Shown here piece by piece: positions 42,405 to 44,744 of a DNA stretch of 44,744 bases (its first letter is position 1; the number at the start of each line of letters is the position of its first letter). The translations under genes were made by a program, and so were the position numbers. The notes beneath the pieces are model-generated. The model saw only the letters and a list, made by a program, of their open reading frames with translations. It was not told where the DNA came from and did no database searches. Origin of the DNA: Lachnospiraceae bacterium (GTDB lineage Bacteria; Bacillota; Clostridia; Lachnospirales; Lachnospiraceae); contig JAILGA010000115.1 of the NCBI GenBank assembly GCA_024697225.1, positions 1 through 44,744 of the forward strand, written 5' to 3'.

Positions 42405-43838
42405 TCAGCCAAGTCTCGCTCTTGCCTTGAGATACGGGCCTCCGTCGGAGACCTTGACCCATTCTTTATGACCTTTGCCGCAGGAACCGTTTCCGAAGGA
42501 ATACCTGTCGGAGCTGACCATTGATATTGATCCCAGAAGATCGGGTACGTAACCTGTCATAATAACAGGTGCGACAACGCGCCCAGTGAGCTTTCCGTTT
42601 CTGATCTCGCGTCCTCTGGCCGTAATACACTGAATTCCCCAGTGTTTGGGGTCCTCCATGCCCGAATACATGCCTTCAAGCAGGTAACCTTCTTCGATGG
42701 ACGCGATCATGTCCTCCAAGGTGTCTTCGCCGCTGTCGAACATGGTATTTGTCATGCGTGTATATACTTTATGCTCGAAATTCTGCCGTTTTCCGTTGCC
42801 CGTAGGTCTTGTACCCAGACGGATCGCCGACAGGGCATCACAGATACCGGTCTTAAGTATGCCGTGGTCGATCTCTGTCACATCACCGGCGGGTGTCCCC
42901 TCGTCATCAAAGGCATAGCTTGCGACATCCGTGACACACAGGGCGCCTTCGTGCATCGTCACAAGATCGGACCCGACACGCTTTCCGATATAATCAGCGC
43001 CAAGTGCTCTTTTTTTGACAAACATATCCATCTCAACACCGTGTCCGAAGGCTTCGTGTGCGATAAGTCCGGTCACCTCCGGTGTCGTTATGATGTCATA
43101 CTCACCGGGTGTCACACGTCCGGCAGTGAGCGTCTCGAGAAGATTCGCAGCTGTTTTTTCGATCAGATCGCCAAGCTTACCTGATATAGCCGGGCCGTTT
43201 CTGTCTGACACCCCGTCGAATGCGAGTTCTGTGTGTCCGTCCGCCGTACCGAATACCGCGATCGAGGCCTCTGTAAAGACGTAACTCTGCCTCTCATCGC
43301 GGTTTGAAGTAATGAACATCTTGTTGATATGGTTTGACGAGAGTCTGCAGCGGCACTCGACTATGCGCTCATCAATTGCGACTGCACGGTCACTGTATGA
43401 CTGGAGTTCTCTCATCAGAGCATTTATATCATAATCCTCCGGAAGAGAATCCGTTTCCATCTCGGAAAATATCTGAAGGGGAGAGTCATCCGGCTTATCG
43501 GTGTCATATACTTCAGTACCGGTCGCCGCAAGGACAGCGAGCTGTTTGTCGAGTATACCCCGCATTTTTGCGGCGATCGCTCCGACATCGGTCATGTCAC
43601 CGGCATTAAATGAGTATTCGCTGTAAAGCCCGTCCCTGTGAACCCGGACAACCATTCCCCGCTCTGAGGTGAGAGTTTTTCTCTCCATCATCCTGTTTTT
43701 CTGCGATGCAACCATATTGAACCCGCAGGAATCCGTCGCAAGAACACTCACATAGTCATAGTGGGACGAAAGCGCTGCTATCAAATCCTTTACCGGTTCT
43801 GCCTGCCCGGCAAGCCAGCTTGAAAAAGGGGCCTTCAT
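42405..43838 (-). CDS. tldD: TldD-family metalloprotease subunit
   Basis: The 477-residue protein has the zinc protease motif HEAFGHGVEMD (His261, Glu262, His266) and the C-terminal SCGKGHKEWVKVSDGGPYLKAR in which the Cys is the likely third ligand. GEDTLEDMIASIEEGYLLEGMYSG is also typical. The start at 43838 is preferred because AGGAGG lies just upstream, rather than an ATG eight codons earlier that has no spacing for a ribosome site. It probably works with the TldE-like protein encoded next. The substrate is unknown, with no RiPP precursor or maturation gene nearby. Confidence 0.92.
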   Translation of the reverse strand: MKAPFSSWLAGQAEPVKDLIAALSSHYDYVSVLATDSCGFNMVASQKNRMMERKTLTSERGMVVRVHRDGLYSEYSFNAGDMTDVGAIAAKMRGILDKQLAVLAATGTEVYDTDKPDDSPLQIFSEMETDSLPEDYDINALMRELQSYSDRAVAIDERIVECRCRLSSNHINKMFITSNRDERQSYVFTEASIAVFGTADGHTELAFDGVSDRNGPAISGKLGDLIEKTAANLLETLTAGRVTPGEYDIITTPEVTGLIAHEAFGHGVEMDMFVKKRALGADYIGKRVGSDLVTMHEGALCVTDVASYAFDDEGTPAGDVTEIDHGILKTGICDALSAIRLGTRPTGNGKRQNFEHKVYTRMTNTMFDSGEDTLEDMIASIEEGYLLEGMYSGMEDPKHWGIQCITARGREIRNGKLTGRVVAPVIMTGYVPDLLGSISMVSSDRYSFGNGSCGKGHKEWVKVSDGGPYLKARARLG

Positions 43839-43870
43839 AATACCTCCTGTTGAATAAATCATCCTTGTAC

Positions 43871-43899
43871 CTTATATGTATTATCCTATGTTAACACAA
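43871..43899 (-). promoter_or_regulatory. Promoter of the tldD-tldE-recombinase operon
   Basis: On the minus strand there is TTGTGT (43899-43894), a 17-base spacer and TATAAG (43876-43871). The predicted leader is about 25-30 bases, ending in AGGAGG before the ATG at 43838. Confidence 0.55.
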
Positions 43900-43965
43900 A
43901 CTATCGGAATATACCACCATGACCCTCAGACGTTCCGGCAAAGTTTTAATAATATCTTAAGTTCC

Positions 43966-43995
43966 TTGCCATTTGTGCTCTTTTTGTGTTAAAAT
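43966..43995 (+). promoter_or_regulatory. Promoter of the InlB-repeat gene, close to its ATG
   Basis: TTGCCA (43966-43971), an 18-base spacer and TAAAAT (43990-43995) lie only eight bases before the ATG at 44004. No ribosome site is visible between, so the transcript is leaderless or nearly so. Confidence 0.6.
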
Positions 43996-44003
43996 CAATC
44001 GTT

Positions 44004-44744
44004 ATGAAAAAGAAGATTATCAGTTTGGCATTACTATATCTTGTATCGGTTGAAGCGCTGTTTCCCGCGCATGCTTTTGCTATGGAAGGGGAGCAGGAGG
44101 TGACCGATATCTACGCCTGGGATGACGGCGGCAGTAACAGCACGTCAGACCAGGATCAGGCAGCGGTACGTGATTCCGCACCGGAAGTTCAATACGATCA
44201 GACTGCAGCTTTGGACACTCAGGCTGAAAATACGTTCGACACAGGCGCAGCCGCAGCCGGAGCAGAGACTTCCGCCGCAGAAGATGCCGCAAAACTTTAC
44301 CGCTATCCCGGCGAGGTATCCGAACAGTATTCGGTGACTCTCCATGTTGATGACGATATCACAGCAAAGGATGGCTTCACCGGGTATACCAGGACGGGAA
44401 ATGATGAATACAGTGCCGTTTTTAACGTAAATGATATTGCAATACTGCCGGACGCACTTTCAAAACCGGGTTATGAATTTGCCGGCTGGTACGACAGTGA
44501 TACCGGACGTTTTCATGAAGGAACGTTTCAGAGTTACGGAAAAAAGACATTAACTGCGATATTCAATCCCTATGTTGTAACAGTCAGGTATGTCAAAAAT
44601 GCTCCTCCCGGATCTGTAATCGGCGGGACTGTTCCATCTGCAAGGTCTTATGCCTATAATTCAGAGAATCCGCCTGTTCCGACAGATTACTGCTTTGCCG
44701 GAACAGAAGAGGGCAGCACACATGAATTTATAGGCTTGTATTCC
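44004..44744 (+). CDS. Secreted protein with InlB-type B-repeat, 3' end missing
   Basis: The frame is open from ATG 44004 to the right edge with no stop (247 codons visible). It begins with a signal peptide (MKKKIISLALLYLVS, cleavage near AFA-ME). A low-complexity Asp/Ala/Thr-rich region follows (about 30-100), then a Listeria-Bacteroides (InlB B) repeat of about 45 residues with the hallmark KPGYEFAGWYDSDTGRFHEG (about 153-172) and a second region that may begin another repeat. Such repeats occur in large surface or secreted proteins. Whether it has a wall anchor lies beyond the window. No ribosome site precedes the ATG. Confidence 0.82.
   Translation, partial: MKKKIISLALLYLVSVEALFPAHAFAMEGEQEVTDIYAWDDGGSNSTSDQDQAAVRDSAPEVQYDQTAALDTQAENTFDTGAAAAGAETSAAEDAAKLYRYPGEVSEQYSVTLHVDDDITAKDGFTGYTRTGNDEYSAVFNVNDIAILPDALSKPGYEFAGWYDSDTGRFHEGTFQSYGKKTLTAIFNPYVVTVRYVKNAPPGSVIGGTVPSARSYAYNSENPPVPTDYCFAGTEEGSTHEFIGLYS

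Overview
The window reads as a densely coded stretch of core chromosome from a Clostridia-type Firmicute, most likely a member of the Lachnospiraceae (inferred; no rRNA is present to prove it). The reasons are the many TTG and GTG starts behind strong AGGAGG ribosome sites, ATGA/TTGA stop-start overlaps, a Gram-positive type LexA with CGAAC-N4-GTTCG boxes, SepF, a FolT-type ECF component, a TelA/XpaC pair, and a rod-shape operon with an oversized PBP2. I see no rRNA, tRNA, CRISPR array, insertion sequence, prophage or classical defence island. No gene-free stretch exceeds 300 bases.

Layout. 1-2138: 3' end of miaA and a PLP-dependent methionine-gamma-lyase-like gene. 2111-10392: a promoter followed by radC, mreB, mreC, mreD, PBP2, rodA and a lipoprotein D-Ala-D-Ala carboxypeptidase, i.e. 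the elongasome operon. 10415-13018: a small P-loop protein and an HlyD-like membrane protein, then sepF from its own promoter, closed by a clear terminator. 13057-15625: aroB-lspA-rluD. 15690-16825 (minus): lexA and, upstream of it, a LysM membrane protein whose promoter carries two SOS boxes; this resembles the YneA-type division inhibitor. 16927-19122: a CxxC redox-disulfide protein, a cytoplasmic GH13 glycosidase and dUTPase. 19153-26654: a Gld-like ABC exporter (ATPase, fused permease/GldG, DUF4340 protein), a secreted CotH-kinase-like protein, then FolT and FolC. 26632-34278: tyrS, a serine hydrolase, purine nucleoside phosphorylase, an MTA/SAH-deaminase-like amidohydrolase, a membrane-anchored MutS-like ATPase and RNase HI. 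34291-39971: a possibly leaderless operon of XpaC, TelA, a 101-residue unknown, a metallophosphoesterase and a second, membrane-anchored carboxypeptidase. 39977-43838 (minus): a tyrosine recombinase and a TldE/TldD-like protease pair. 44004-end: the start of a secreted protein with an InlB-type repeat.

How the genes fit together. Much of the window concerns the cell envelope and its coupling to growth: wall elongation (Mre/PBP2/RodA), septation (SepF), DNA-damage division arrest (LysM protein under LexA), lipoprotein maturation (LspA) and two DD-carboxypeptidases. Nucleotide and cofactor housekeeping (dUTPase, PNP, amidohydrolase, FolT/FolC) fills the spaces. The least explained parts are the P-loop/HlyD pair beside sepF, the Gld-type exporter beside CotH, the membrane MutS-like protein, and the XpaC-TelA operon with its apparently leaderless start.
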